A stretch of 44,352 nucleotides of DNA from Paracoccus sp. (in: a-proteobacteria) (GTDB lineage Bacteria > Pseudomonadota > Alphaproteobacteria > Rhodobacterales > Rhodobacteraceae), in assembly GCF_030536915.1 (NCBI RefSeq), contig NZ_JAUNPC010000001.1:90243-134594 (forward strand). The letters run 5' to 3'. Below are positions 16,756 to 26,432 of the stretch, piece by piece (the first letter of the stretch is position 1; each line of letters starts with the position of its first letter). The notes under the pieces are model-generated. The model had not been told where the DNA came from and searched no databases. It worked only from the letters and a program-made list of their open reading frames with translations. Position numbers and translations under genes: made by a program.

Positions 16756-16861
16756 CGTTGAACCTCGTGATCGGCCCGCAACTGGACTTGGCGGGCTGTG
16801 CCACCTACATAATCAGACGTTCAGATCAGACCAGACCTAACGCCAGGGGCGCACGCGGATA

Positions 16862-17506
16862 ATGTCGAATACGATGCTACAGATCATCGTGCTGGGGGCC
16901 ATCGCGGTCTTTCTCATCATGCGCCTGCGCAATGTCCTGGGTACCCGCGAGGGATTCGAGCGTCCGCCGCAGCCGGTCCAGGCCAGCCGCCCCGCGCCCG
17001 TGGCAGCACCCGCCCCCGAGGAAAGCGATGTGCTGGACCATGCCGAGCCCGGCACCCCCGCCGCCGAGGCGCTGACCGCGATGCAGCGGGCCGAGCCGTC
17101 CTTTGCCGTGGGACCTTTCCTTGCCGGCGCCCGGCAGGCCTATGAGATGATCCTGACCGCCTTCGAGCGCGGCGACCTGTCCGAGGTCCGCCCCTTCCTT
17201 GCCCCGCAGGTGGCCGAGGCCTTCGACGGGGTGATCCAGCAGCGGCAGGCGCAGGGCATCCGCACCGAGGTGCAGTATCTCGGCACCCGCGAGACCGGTC
17301 TGCAGGGGGCGAGCTTCGATCCGCAGAGCGGCACGGGCGAGATTTCCGTCCGCTTCGTGGGCGAGCTGATCGCCGTCCACCGCGATGCCCAGGGCAATGT
17401 GGTCGAGGGCGATCCCAAGGCCGCGCGCAAGCAGCGCGACGTCTGGACCTTTGCTCGCCGGATGGGTCAGGACGACCCGAACTGGCAACTGGTCGCGACC
17501 GCCTGA
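16862..17506 (+). CDS. Tim44/TimA-family putative adaptor protein
   Basis: A 214-residue protein with an N-terminal membrane helix (MLQIIVLGAIAVFLIMRL), a Pro/Ala-rich linker and a C-terminal Tim44-like domain (about 80-214). The domain includes FLAGARQAYEMILTAFERGDLSEVRPFLAPQVAEAF in sense order and ends in the conserved strand DVWTFARRMGQDDPNWQLVAT. Alphaproteobacterial members are membrane-bound adaptors related to mitochondrial Tim44, with an envelope or protein-translocation role inferred. The start codon context (GGATAATG) has a weak ribosome site. It is followed after one base by the Smr-domain gene. Confidence 0.9.
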   Translation: MSNTMLQIIVLGAIAVFLIMRLRNVLGTREGFERPPQPVQASRPAPVAAPAPEESDVLDHAEPGTPAAEALTAMQRAEPSFAVGPFLAGARQAYEMILTAFERGDLSEVRPFLAPQVAEAFDGVIQQRQAQGIRTEVQYLGTRETGLQGASFDPQSGTGEISVRFVGELIAVHRDAQGNVVEGDPKAARKQRDVWTFARRMGQDDPNWQLVATA

Positions 17507-17507
17507 G

Positions 17508-18128
17508 ATGTCCCGCCGCCGCGGCCGGGGCGGGTTGTCCGAGGATGACAAGGCGCTTTGGGCACAGGTTGCGCGCAGCGTGACACCCATGGCCGCGGCC
17601 GGGCGGCGGCGGATCACGGCCCCGCACCCCGACCCCGCGCCGCCCGCAGTCACGCCCCGCGCCCCGAGCGCTGCCCTGCCCCAGGACTTCAGCCTTGGGC
17701 GGGACCGGCCGCTGCCGCCGGTGCATGTCGCCCGCGTGCCTTCCCCGGCCGAGCGGCTTGCCGCGCAGCCGCTGCGGATGGACGCCAAGACCCACCGCTC
17801 GCTGACGCGCGGCAAGATGCGGCCCGATGCGCGGATCGACCTGCACGGGATGACGCTGGCGGTGGCCAAGGCGGAACTGACCGGCTTCATCCTGCGGGCG
17901 CAGGGGGCGGGCCACCGGCTGGTGCTGGTCATCACTGGCAAGGGCAGGGGCGACCAGGGACCGCTGCCCTTCCGTTCGGGCGCGCTGCGCCACGAGGTGC
18001 CGCACTGGCTGCAGATGGCGCCGGTCTCGCGCGCCGTGCTGCAGGTGGTTCCCGCCCATGTCCGCCATGGCGGCGGCGGGGCCTATTACGTCTGGTTGCG
18101 CCGCCCACGGGGGCCAGATGCGCCTTAA
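17508..18128 (+). CDS. Smr-domain protein
   Basis: A 206-residue protein with a basic, proline-rich disordered N-terminal half and a C-terminal Smr (small MutS-related) domain from about residue 110. The signature is visible as RIDLHGMTLAVAKAELTGFI, then HRLVLVITGKG and the closing strand GGGGAYYVWLRR. Smr domains have nicking or RNA endonuclease activity in some families, and the stand-alone YdaL/SmrA type is closest. The ATG lies one base after the stop of the Tim44-like gene, so the two are coupled. Confidence 0.93.
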   Translation: MSRRRGRGGLSEDDKALWAQVARSVTPMAAAGRRRITAPHPDPAPPAVTPRAPSAALPQDFSLGRDRPLPPVHVARVPSPAERLAAQPLRMDAKTHRSLTRGKMRPDARIDLHGMTLAVAKAELTGFILRAQGAGHRLVLVITGKGRGDQGPLPFRSGALRHEVPHWLQMAPVSRAVLQVVPAHVRHGGGGAYYVWLRRPRGPDAP

Positions 18129-18216
18129 CCCTTTCGTAACCTTTGGATATCCGGCGGGATGATTCGCGGCTAGGAAGGTCCGGCGGCCCTTGCCGCGTTC
18201 TGACCGGGGCTTCCGC

Positions 18217-19098
18217 ATGCTCGTCCTGCTTTCGCTTGCCAGCGTGATGATGCTGGCCTTCGCCTTCGACCTGACCTCGGACGACGAGGAGGATCAGGAC
18301 GATCAGGATGATCCCGCAGCCGAGCCGGATCTGGCCGAACCCGGACCCGAGCCGATCACCGGATCGGATGCCGGCGAATGGCTGGAAGGGTTCGAGCGCG
18401 ACGACTGCATCGATGGCGCGGGGGGCGACGACGACATCCGGGCGGGCAGCGGCCATGACCTCGTGTCGGGTGGCGACGGCGACGACGTGATCCACGGCGA
18501 TTACGCGGTGGAAGGGTTCGGCAACGACACCCTGCTGGGCGGTGCGGGCCACGACCTGCTGGCCGGGGAAGGCGGCGATGACCGGCTGGAGGGCGGCTCC
18601 GGCGACGACACCCTGATTGGCGGCGAGGGCAGCGACCTGATGCTTGGCGGCAGTGGCGCCGACTGGCTGTCGGGCTGCGAGGGCAACGACACGCTGCGGG
18701 CAGGTGCGGGCGCCGACGACCTGTCGGGCGACGCGGGCGACGACCTGCTGATCGCGGATGACGAGGATGCCGAGCGCGACTGGCTGCACGGGGGCGAGGG
18801 CGACGACACGCTGATCGGCGCCGCCGATGACTGGCTGGAGGGCGGGGCGGGCAACGACCTGTTCGAGCTTCCCGCCGACCGCATGGCGGGCCAGCCCCCC
18901 GCCACGCTGGGCGATTTCGACGCCGCGCATGACCGGCTGGATCTGGTTCTTTCCAGGACCGACCTGGACCAGGCCCTTGTCACGCTGGACCCGCAGCCCG
19001 ACGGGTCGGCCTATGTGCGCCTGAACGGCACGGCGGTCGTCCATGTGCTGAACGCCGCGGGACTTGACGCCGCGCAGATCGGTCTGCGCGCGGCCTGA
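18217..19098 (+). CDS. Membrane-anchored RTX calcium-binding repeat protein
   Basis: A 293-residue protein with an N-terminal hydrophobic segment (MLVLLSLASVMMLAFAF) followed by a very acidic linker (TSDDEEDQDDQDD). About ten RTX nonapeptides of the GGxGxDxux type then lie at roughly residues 50-220 (for example GGAGHDLLA, GGSGDDTLI, GGSGADWLS). A C-terminal strand domain has DFDAAHDRLDLV. RTX repeats form calcium-bound parallel beta rolls and usually mark type I secretion, but no secretion genes are nearby and the N-terminal helix suggests an anchored protein. A TTG nine codons upstream is an alternative start. Confidence 0.82.
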   Translation: MLVLLSLASVMMLAFAFDLTSDDEEDQDDQDDPAAEPDLAEPGPEPITGSDAGEWLEGFERDDCIDGAGGDDDIRAGSGHDLVSGGDGDDVIHGDYAVEGFGNDTLLGGAGHDLLAGEGGDDRLEGGSGDDTLIGGEGSDLMLGGSGADWLSGCEGNDTLRAGAGADDLSGDAGDDLLIADDEDAERDWLHGGEGDDTLIGAADDWLEGGAGNDLFELPADRMAGQPPATLGDFDAAHDRLDLVLSRTDLDQALVTLDPQPDGSAYVRLNGTAVVHVLNAAGLDAAQIGLRAA

Positions 19099-19101
19099 GG
19101 C

Positions 19102-19130
19102 TTTCTTTCGGCAAGAACTTTGCCTATACG
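19102..19130 (+). promoter_or_regulatory. rpsO: Candidate rpsO promoter
   Basis: A possible -10 box TATACG at 19125-19130 is spaced 17 bases from a poor -35, TTTCTT at 19102-19107. It sits at the local drop in GC just after the RTX stop and leaves a leader of about 90 bases before rpsO. Weak by eye; position is the main support. Confidence 0.3.
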
Positions 19131-19230
19131 CGCCCATCCGTTCCGGCGATTCGGGCGGATGACCTCCACGGGCCTGTGCTGGACGACATCCCGGCCTGCG
19201 CCATCACCCTTTTGCAAACAGGAGTCCCCG

Positions 19231-19500
19231 ATGTCGATCACCGTCGAGGAAAAGGCCCGCGTCATGGGCGAATATGCCACCAAAGCCGGCGACACCGGCT
19301 CGCCCGAAGTGCAGGTGGCCATCCTCAGCTCGCGCATCGCGACGCTGACCGAGCATTTCAAGACCCACAAGAAGGACAACCACTCGCGCCGTGGCCTTCT
19401 GATGATGGTCGCCCAGCGCCGCAAGCTGCTGGACTACCTCAAGAACAAGGACGAGGCGCGCTACACCGACCTGATCGCGCGGCTGGGCCTGCGCCGCTGA
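19231..19500 (+). CDS. rpsO: 30S ribosomal protein S15
   Basis: An 89-residue primary 16S rRNA-binding protein of the small-subunit platform, exactly the standard length. Seen: the whole S15 pattern from [17 protein letters not shown] through [18 protein letters not shown] to [24 protein letters not shown]. Ribosome site CAGGAG lies 7 bases before the ATG. It is preceded by the RTX gene rather than truB and followed by its own terminator, so it is probably a single-gene transcript. Confidence 0.98.
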   Translation: MSITVEEKARVMGEYATKAGDTGSPEVQVAILSSRIATLTEHFKTHKKDNHSRRGLLMMVAQRRKLLDYLKNKDEARYTDLIARLGLRR

Positions 19501-19523
19501 CACCATCGCCTCGTCGATCCCCG

Positions 19524-19552
19524 CGCCCGCAGCGAAAGCCGCGGGCGTTTTT
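19524..19552 (+). terminator. Intrinsic terminator after rpsO
   Basis: The stem CGCCCGC (19524-19530) pairs with GCGGGCG (19541-19547). An inner GC-GAAA-GC cap makes a stable GNRA-type loop, and five T's follow at 19548-19552. It lies 23 bases after the rpsO stop. Confidence 0.88.
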
Positions 19553-19659
19553 CGTTCCGGACGGCGGCGCGCGCTTCGCCTAAAATGCGCGATATTGGTT
19601 TCTGGTGTCTTAACGGCAGGCGGGAAATCCTGTGTTCGCAACGAAACGGAGCGAACATC

Positions 19660-20268
19660 ATGCCCAGCAGCATTTCCCATGGCCCCGCCGGCCAGATTGT
19701 CAGCGCCCTGATGCATCTCAGGAACGCGGCAAGACGGGCCGCGGACGAGTCTTCCCGGCAGGCAAACCCCCCGCCGGCCACGCCCGAGCCCGCCGAAAGC
19801 GCGGTCCGGTTCGACCTGTCCGGTCAGGAGGTCCGGCAGGCGGAGCAGGCTGCCCGTGACAGGGCGCCGGTGGCTGTCCCGGCGAATGGAACCCCTGCCC
19901 CCGTGACGCCTGCCGCCAAGGTTGCCGCAGCCTCTCCCTTGCCGGAGGCGCGGAACGCCGTCACTTCTGCCAAGGCCGCCAGTGCCTATCCGGCCGCGCC
20001 GTCTGCTTCGGCCTTGTCGGCAAGTCCCGCGACCATGGTCCCCGCCGGGGTGCAGCTCGCGACCTCGAGCAGCGCGCCCGAGGCAGGCGTCATCCCCGAC
20101 GACGAGGCCGCGGCGCGCGCCTGGGCAATCCAGTCGCTTTCCCATGAAAACAGGCTGGGACTGATCGACCGGATCGCAGGGATGGCCGACCGTCCCGAGG
20201 CGGCAGAGCCCGCGGCCCCTGTCCCCGGTGCCGAAGCCAACGAGCCGCGGACGCTTGCGCGCGCATGA
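19660..20268 (+). CDS. Ala-rich protein of unknown function
   Basis: A 202-residue protein I do not recognise. The first 35 residues form a possible amphipathic helix (GQIVSALMHLRNAARRAADES). The centre, about 40-140, is Ala/Pro/Ser/Val low complexity and probably disordered. A short ordered C-terminal motif, DDEAAARAWAIQSLSHENRLGLIDRIAGM, lies at about 147-175. No signal peptide, membrane helix or metal motif is seen. The ATG at 19660 follows GGAG at a suitable distance; the frame is open 25 codons further up with no better start. It sits between rpsO and pnp, normally near neighbours, and is separated from both by a terminator and a 520-base gap. Codon phase (G/C in third positions) supports it being coding. 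Confidence 0.6.
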   Translation: MPSSISHGPAGQIVSALMHLRNAARRAADESSRQANPPPATPEPAESAVRFDLSGQEVRQAEQAARDRAPVAVPANGTPAPVTPAAKVAAASPLPEARNAVTSAKAASAYPAAPSASALSASPATMVPAGVQLATSSSAPEAGVIPDDEAAARAWAIQSLSHENRLGLIDRIAGMADRPEAAEPAAPVPGAEANEPRTLARA

Positions 20269-20791
20269 CGCTCGCCCGTGCGGAAAGGCCGGTTGCGTCC
20301 CCAAGGCCTTTCCCTCGGGGACGGCCCTTTCCCATGACTCCAGCCTGGCTGCGGCGCTTCCCTTCGCATCTGAACCTGCCGGATGGCCGATTCGGCCGCC
20401 ATGTCACCGGCAGCCCCACCCGACGCATCACTGTCAGGACCATCGCGCGGCCTTTCACGTCAGTGCCGGCATTGGCTGGATCGGCAGGCTGTTCGGCGGC
20501 GCCCACGAGCCGCCGACAGCACGCGCCCGGTAGGCCCGCGACAGGATGATGCCGCTGGGCATGGACCCCGACAATCAGCGACCTGTCCTTGCCTGCAAGG
20601 CCTGGGACCTGCCGTGCCAGTCCGGCCGCCGCCACGGATAATCCTTTTCTCGCGTTCCGTTTTCCTGTATGGGCGGTCAATCTGCGACGTGAGGCCCGCC
20701 CCCGGCCGCGCTTAAGGATTGGGGCAGGCGGCAATGGGGCCGCCATATGACACGGGCGGCCGGAGGGCCGGTGCGCCCCTGAGGAAACCAG
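20269..20791. other. 523-bp gene-free island upstream of pnp
   Basis: No gene or known RNA recognised. It opens with overlapping inverted repeats: GGAAAGGCC (20282-20290) with GGCCTTTCC (20305-20313), and GTCCCC (20297-20302) with GGGGAC (20317-20322). These may end the upstream transcript. The middle shares short words with 9700-10229 (CGACGCATCAC at 20421-20431; GTGCCGGC...GGCAGG...GTTCGG...GGCGCC at 20463-20502). The last 150 bases are the pnp leader. Confidence 0.6.
20727..20778 (+). promoter_or_regulatory. pnp: Stem-loops in the pnp leader
   Basis: Two GC hairpins sit just before the pnp ribosome site. One is GGCGGC (20727-20732) with GCCGCC (20739-20744). The other has an outer stem GGGCG (20754-20758) with CGCCC (20774-20778). 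In E. coli pnp is autoregulated through processing of such a leader by RNase III and PNPase, and a similar role here is inferred. A promoter probably lies near the lower-GC stretch 20640-20680, but I cannot name its boxes. Confidence 0.4.
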
Positions 20792-22939
<2,148 letters not shown>

Positions 22940-22966
22940 GCCCGGTCCTGCCATCCCTTTGCACGC

Positions 22967-22996
22967 GCCCCGGCTGGAAACGGCCGGGGCCTTTTT
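22967..22996 (+). terminator. Intrinsic terminator after pnp
   Basis: GCCCCGG (22967-22973) pairs with CCGGGGC (22984-22990) around a loop with further pairing potential, followed by five T's at 22992-22996. It lies 27 bases after the pnp stop and separates it from the convergent gene at 23015. Confidence 0.88.
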
Positions 22997-23014
22997 CATT
23001 CCGGGGGCGGCATC

Positions 23015-24079
23015 CTACCGCCGGGGAAACCGCCCGCGTTTCCAGTGCCGCCAGCGCGCGGCCAACTGGCTGAGCCGGCCCTTGCCCGAGGCGACCGGCG
23101 GACGGCGTTCCGGCCGGGCTTCGGCCCCCAGCGCCGCGGCGAAGTCGTCCCCGTGACCGGCCAGCAACGCGCGGGCGTGCGCCGCGCAGGCCTGCGCGCG
23201 GTCCCGCGCCTCTGGCTGCAGGCAGCGGGCCAGCGCCTGATCAAGCTGCGCGTCGCTGGCGGTTTCCAGCGCATGGATCTCGGGCCAGCCCAGCAGGTCC
23301 GCCTGCCGCGTGACCTTGTCGCGGCCCGCGATCGCATCCACGGCCAGCACCGGCACCCCGTTCTTCAGCGCCAGCACCGTGCCATGCAGCCGCGTCGTCA
23401 CCAGCGCGTCGAGCCGCGCGAGGATCGATTCGAACTCGGCCGGGCTGCCGATCCCGCTGCGGTTGGCGGAACGGGGCAGGGTCGTGTCCAGTTCGACCAC
23501 CGCCGCGCCCGCGCGCCGCAGCAGCGCTTGCAGCCGCTGTTCAGCCAGGTCGTGCATCTGCCGCGTCCCGTATTCGCGCTGCGACCGCGCAAGGCACAGC
23601 CCCACCACGGGGACGCGGGCCACTTTCTGCAGAAAGCTCAGGTCCGGCCGCACCATCCGGTCGCTGTCGCGTTCCAGCAGCGCGTCGAACGGGTTGCAGG
23701 CGGCCAAGGGCGCAACCATCGTCAGGTTCACCCCGACCTGCGTGCAATGCCGGAACCGGGCAAGGACATGCGGGAACTTCACCGGGTAATCGGGCGCATA
23801 GGGACCGCAGACCACGATCAGATGGGTGAAGCCGGCCGGATCGAGGCTGGCTGCGTCCACCCAGGAGGGATCAAGCCCCAGCAGGTCCAGCGTATAGGGC
23901 GCGACATCGAAGGGAATGCCCAGTTCGTGCAGGCGGGCCTCGACCCGGTGCAGCACCTCTATGTCGCCGACGGTCGAAAAATGCCCTGTGACCAGCGCAC
24001 GGCGGAGGGACGGGCCGGCGGGTTGGCCGGGCAAGGCGGGATCTTCCTTTGCGCTGAAAGGCGGCTGCAGAGGGCTCAT
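23015..24079 (-). CDS. Polysaccharide pyruvyl transferase-family protein
   Basis: A 354-residue protein of the polysaccharide pyruvyl transferase family, which adds ketal pyruvate to surface sugars or has related roles in envelope polymers. Seen: a Rossmann-like N-terminal start LVTGHFSTVGDIEVLHRVEAR (shortened family glycine loop), an ordered middle VPVVGLCLARSQREYG, and the conserved C-terminal block LDALVTTRLHGTVLALKNGVPVLAVD. That block, with RLHG, is the best family marker. A basic tail RWRHWKRGRFPRR ends it. The start at 24079 follows a G-run; an alternative at 24127 has no ribosome site. It stands alone, convergent with pnp, with no polysaccharide cluster adjacent. Confidence 0.78.
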   Translation of the reverse strand: MSPLQPPFSAKEDPALPGQPAGPSLRRALVTGHFSTVGDIEVLHRVEARLHELGIPFDVAPYTLDLLGLDPSWVDAASLDPAGFTHLIVVCGPYAPDYPVKFPHVLARFRHCTQVGVNLTMVAPLAACNPFDALLERDSDRMVRPDLSFLQKVARVPVVGLCLARSQREYGTRQMHDLAEQRLQALLRRAGAAVVELDTTLPRSANRSGIGSPAEFESILARLDALVTTRLHGTVLALKNGVPVLAVDAIAGRDKVTRQADLLGWPEIHALETASDAQLDQALARCLQPEARDRAQACAAHARALLAGHGDDFAAALGAEARPERRPPVASGKGRLSQLAARWRHWKRGRFPRR

Positions 24080-24302
24080 CGTGGCCCCCGGCACATCCCA
24101 GCGGCCGGGGGGCCAGGATTTCCGCATGGTTCGGCCCGGACCAGCCCGGTCGCCGCCACGTCAGGCAGGCCCGAACCCTTCACCACGATGCCCGGCACCA
24201 CCGTCATGGCCTTCCTTCCGCATTTGTTTCTAACTTGGCCGGCGCAGGGCGTTTGGCAAGCCGTCCCGTGGGCGCTAGGAACTGGAAAAAACGCGAGGGA
24301 CC

Positions 24303-25229
24303 ATGGACTGCGGCGGACTCGACATCGGTGGCACCAAGATCGAGGCGCGGCTGTTTGACGCCGGCCTCGGGACGATCGACACGCGCCGGGTGCCGACGCC
24401 CCGCGACAGCGCCGACGGCTTCTTCGCGGCGCTGGGCGGGCTGGTCGGCTGGCTGCGGGAATGCGCGGGCACCGACCTGCCCATCGGCATCGCCATGAGC
24501 GGCGTGGTCGAACCCGGCAGCGGCATCGCCCGGACCGCCAACCTGCCGATCAGCGGCGAGAACATGGCCGCAAGGCTGACCGAGGTTGCGGGACGGCCGT
24601 TGCCGGTGATGAACGATTCCATGGCGCTGGCTTTCTCGGAAGCGAACGGCGGCGCGGCCGACGGTCATGCGGCGGCGGTCGGGCTGATCATCGGCACCGG
24701 CTTTGCCGCCGGCGTTTGCCTTGACGGCCGTCCGGCGCAGCGCCCCGGCGGCATCGCGGTCGAGATCGGCCATTGCGGGATGCCCGCCCGCGCCCTTGCG
24801 CGGCACGGGCTGGACCTGTGGACCTGTGGCTGCGGACGGCCCGGCTGCATCGAGGCCTATGTCGCAGGGCCCGGCCTGACGCAGCTGGCGGCGCATATGG
24901 GGCTGGGAAAGATCACCGCCCCCGAACTGGCCGCCCGCGCGCATGAGGCCGCGGTCGAGGCGGTGCTGGCCGCCTGGGCCGACCTTGCCGCCGAGGCGCT
25001 GGAGGTGCTGCAGATGACCATCGACCCCGAGATCGTGGTTCTCGGCGGCGGCGTGTCGCAGATGCCCGGCATCATTGAGCGGCTTCAGGCGGCGCTTCCG
25101 GCGCGGCTGATGCCAGGCACGCCCCTTCCCATCCTCCGCCTGGCCCGGCACGGGGATGCAAGCGGGGTCCGGGGCGCGGCGCTCCTGGCCCGCATGACCG
25201 CCCGGGGCGAGATGCCGTGGATGCCCTGA
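24303..25229 (+). CDS. ROK-family sugar kinase, probably for N-acetylglucosamine
   Basis: A 308-residue ROK-family kinase. Seen: the phosphate-1 motif LDIGGTKIEARL (6-17), catalytic Asp in PVMNDSMALAFSE, GLIIGTGFAAGV, the sugar-binding EIGH, the zinc signature CGCGRPGCIEAY, and the C-terminal GGGVSQMPG. These assign an ATP-dependent hexose kinase. Because nagA overlaps its 3' end by 13 bases, the substrate is most likely N-acetylglucosamine (giving GlcNAc-6-phosphate for NagA), perhaps from peptidoglycan recycling or chitin. Ribosome site GAGGGA precedes the ATG. Specificity is inferred from context. Confidence 0.9.
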   Translation: MDCGGLDIGGTKIEARLFDAGLGTIDTRRVPTPRDSADGFFAALGGLVGWLRECAGTDLPIGIAMSGVVEPGSGIARTANLPISGENMAARLTEVAGRPLPVMNDSMALAFSEANGGAADGHAAAVGLIIGTGFAAGVCLDGRPAQRPGGIAVEIGHCGMPARALARHGLDLWTCGCGRPGCIEAYVAGPGLTQLAAHMGLGKITAPELAARAHEAAVEAVLAAWADLAAEALEVLQMTIDPEIVVLGGGVSQMPGIIERLQAALPARLMPGTPLPILRLARHGDASGVRGAALLARMTARGEMPWMP

Positions 25230-26326
25230 TCGCCGCCGACCTGATGTGGGCCGGCGGCGCGCTGCGGGAAGGATGGGCGCTCCGCCTGCGGGACGGCCGC
25301 ATCGCCGCTGCGGGACCGCTTGGCCGGGACAGGCCGGACCGCAGGGTTCACCTGCTGATGCCCGGCGCCACCGACCTGCAGGTGAACGGCGGCGGCGGGG
25401 TGCTGTTCAACGCCGATCCCTCGCCCGCTGGCCTTGCCGCGATCCGGGTGGCGCATCGGTCCTTGGGCACCCACGCGATCCTGCCCACCGTGATCACCGA
25501 CGTGCCCGAGGTGATGGAGGCTGCCGCCGATGCCGTGATCGCGGTCTGGGGGATGCCGGGCATCGCCGGCATCCACATCGAAGGTCCCCATATCGCCCCC
25601 GAGCGGCGGGGCACCCATGACGCCCGGCATATCCGGCCCATGGACGAGCGCACGCTGGCGGTGATGGCGCGGCTGCGCGCGGCCGGCATCCCGGTGCTGC
25701 TGACGCTGGCGCCGGAACTGGCGGATCCGGTGCTGCTGGCCCGTGCGCGGGCGCTGGGGGTGGTGCTGTCGGCGGGTCATTCCTCGGCCACGGTGGCGCA
25801 GGCGGAACTGGCCTTTGCCAATGGCGTCGGCATGGCCACGCATCTGTTCAATGCGATGCCGCCCTTGCATCACCGCGAACCCGGCCTTGCCGCCGCCGCG
25901 ATCCTGTCGGACGCCTGGCTCGGCCTCATCCCGGACGGCATCCATGTGGACTGGGCCATGCTGCGGCTGGCGCTGGCCGCGCGTCCGCGGGCCGGGCGGT
26001 GCTTCATCGTGTCGGACGCCATGCCCAGCGTCGGCGGCCCCGCGGCCTTCACCCTCTACGGTCGCCGGATCGCGTTGCGCGACGGGCGGCTGGTCAACGC
26101 CGACGGCGCGCTGGCGGGGGCGCATCTGGACATGATGACGGGGCTTGCGCGGCTGCATCTTCAGGGTGGCGTTGCGCTTGGGGATTGCATCGCCATGGCG
26201 GGTGATGTGCCCCGCAGGGCGATGGGGCTGGCGCCGCTGGCCCTGGCGCTTGGTACCCCCGCCGATCACATCGCCGTGCTTGACGGGACACTGGGCTTCG
26301 CAGGCTGGCTCGACACGCTTTTCTGA
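25217..26326 (+). CDS. nagA: N-acetylglucosamine-6-phosphate deacetylase
   Basis: A 369-residue amidohydrolase that converts GlcNAc-6-phosphate to glucosamine-6-phosphate plus acetate. Seen: DLQVNGGGGVLFN (family DxxxNG loop), metal Glu in GIHIEGPHIAPERRGTH, the metal His in SAGHSSAT, THLFNAMPPLHHREPG, and the catalytic Asp in CFIVSDAMPSVGG. Length is normal. The start is a GTG (25217-25219) inside the kinase gene, with GGGGCGAG just upstream, so the two genes are translationally coupled. No deaminase (nagB) is present in the window. Confidence 0.95.
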   Translation: MDALIAADLMWAGGALREGWALRLRDGRIAAAGPLGRDRPDRRVHLLMPGATDLQVNGGGGVLFNADPSPAGLAAIRVAHRSLGTHAILPTVITDVPEVMEAAADAVIAVWGMPGIAGIHIEGPHIAPERRGTHDARHIRPMDERTLAVMARLRAAGIPVLLTLAPELADPVLLARARALGVVLSAGHSSATVAQAELAFANGVGMATHLFNAMPPLHHREPGLAAAAILSDAWLGLIPDGIHVDWAMLRLALAARPRAGRCFIVSDAMPSVGGPAAFTLYGRRIALRDGRLVNADGALAGAHLDMMTGLARLHLQGGVALGDCIAMAGDVPRRAMGLAPLALALGTPADHIAVLDGTLGFAGWLDTLF

Positions 26327-26432
26327 CGATTTCGTGCCCTTGCCGGGCATCGGGACGGCTGCGATGCTGAAACCCATGACATTCCGACTGCGACCGATTT
26401 CGTGGAGGCTTCGGCCGCGCCGCAAGGCGGGC

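Noticed and set aside
18370..18870. Short tandem DNA repeats resembling a repeat array
   Set aside because: They are the coding DNA of RTX nonapeptides; the spacing follows codons and the units differ, so this is not a CRISPR or satellite.
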